DNA of 44,069 bases from positions 1 through 44,069 of the forward strand of contig PWGY01000272.1 in NCBI GenBank assembly GCA_003554665.1, written 5' to 3'. The stretch comes from Bacteroidales bacterium. Its GTDB lineage: Bacteria > Bacteroidota > Bacteroidia > Bacteroidales > UBA7960. The notes under the pieces are model-generated. The model saw only the letters and a list, made by a program, of their open reading frames with translations. It was not told the DNA's origin and made no database searches. Shown here piece by piece: positions 43,954 to 44,069 of the stretch. A program made the translations under genes and the position numbers. Positions within the stretch are counted from its first letter, which is position 1. Each line of letters starts with the position of its first letter.

Positions 43954-44069
43954 ATGAAAGGCATCATTCTGGCGGGCGGATCAGGCACACGACTTTACCC
44001 CATCACATTGGCCATGAGCAAACAACTCATGCCGGTCTATGACAAACCCATGATCTATTACCCGCTTTC
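43954..44069 (+). CDS. rfbA: Glucose-1-phosphate thymidylyltransferase, N-terminal part; 3' end outside window
   Basis: The first 38 complete codons of RmlA/RfbA, which makes dTDP-glucose from dTTP and glucose-1-phosphate for surface polysaccharides (dTDP-rhamnose and related sugars). The nucleotide-binding signature [14 protein letters not shown] begins at residue 5, and [16 protein letters not shown] follows, both characteristic of RmlA rather than other nucleotidyltransferases. It is cut by the window edge and is probably the first gene of a sugar-nucleotide cluster. Confidence 0.93.
   Translation, partial: MKGIILAGGSGTRLYPITLAMSKQLMPVYDKPMIYYPL

Overview
This is a 44 kb chromosomal window from a member of the Bacteroidota, probably Bacteroidales/Marinilabiliales-like. 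The placement is inferred from type IX secretion C-terminal domains, TonB-dependent receptors, Bacteroidota-only families (DUF6452, DUF6048, DUF6427, HYC_CC_PP) and many promoters with the Bacteroidota -7 motif TAnnTTTG. Shine-Dalgarno sites are weak or absent. I found no transposase, phage gene, integrase or CRISPR array; gene density is high and most of the content is core.

Layout, left to right. (1) 1-1969: the 3' end of a superoxide dismutase, then rocD (ornithine aminotransferase). (2) 2241-5981, minus strand: a tight five-gene operon of a small Cys-rich protein, a DsrC/TusE protein with both redox cysteines, a DsrM/NarI-like cytochrome b, a DsrK/HdrD-like iron-sulfur protein and a class V cysteine desulfurase, with no dsrAB visible. 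This is the most unusual metabolic module here. (3) 6073-11837: a cobalamin riboswitch driving a BtuB-like receptor, two T9SS-exported proteins and a BtuG-like beta-propeller lipoprotein, i.e. a surface B12-capture operon. (4) 11906-14107: a DUF6452/DUF6048 pair with an 83-bp out-of-frame overlap, then a tandem universal stress protein. (5) ligA. (6) 16446-22277, minus strand: radical SAM protein, DUF4130 protein, UvrC and a CLC channel in one run, linking an uncharacterised DNA modification/repair pair to excision repair. (7) 22468-25966, minus strand: a TonB receptor with its HYC_CC_PP partner, preceded by a lipoprotein. (8) an initiator tRNA-Met. (9) 26354-32607, plus strand: era, der, an S4 (Hsp15-like) protein, an M20 dipeptidase and an acyl-CoA synthetase. 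(10) 32609-38432, minus strand: purD, DUF6427, purQ, rnhB, tex. (11) arginine deiminase plus a lipoprotein made of five repeats of about 45 residues. (12) uvrA, a repeat-rich gap, and the start of rfbA.

The genes group into sulfur/redox handling, vitamin and metal import, DNA repair (ligA, uvrC, rSAM/DUF4130, uvrA), arginine/ornithine turnover and purine synthesis. One structural signal runs across the window: many intergenic gaps hold short, degenerate tandem or direct repeats (12-40 bp units), with a different unit in each gap, often starting close to a stop codon. This suggests local duplication rather than a dispersed mobile repeat.
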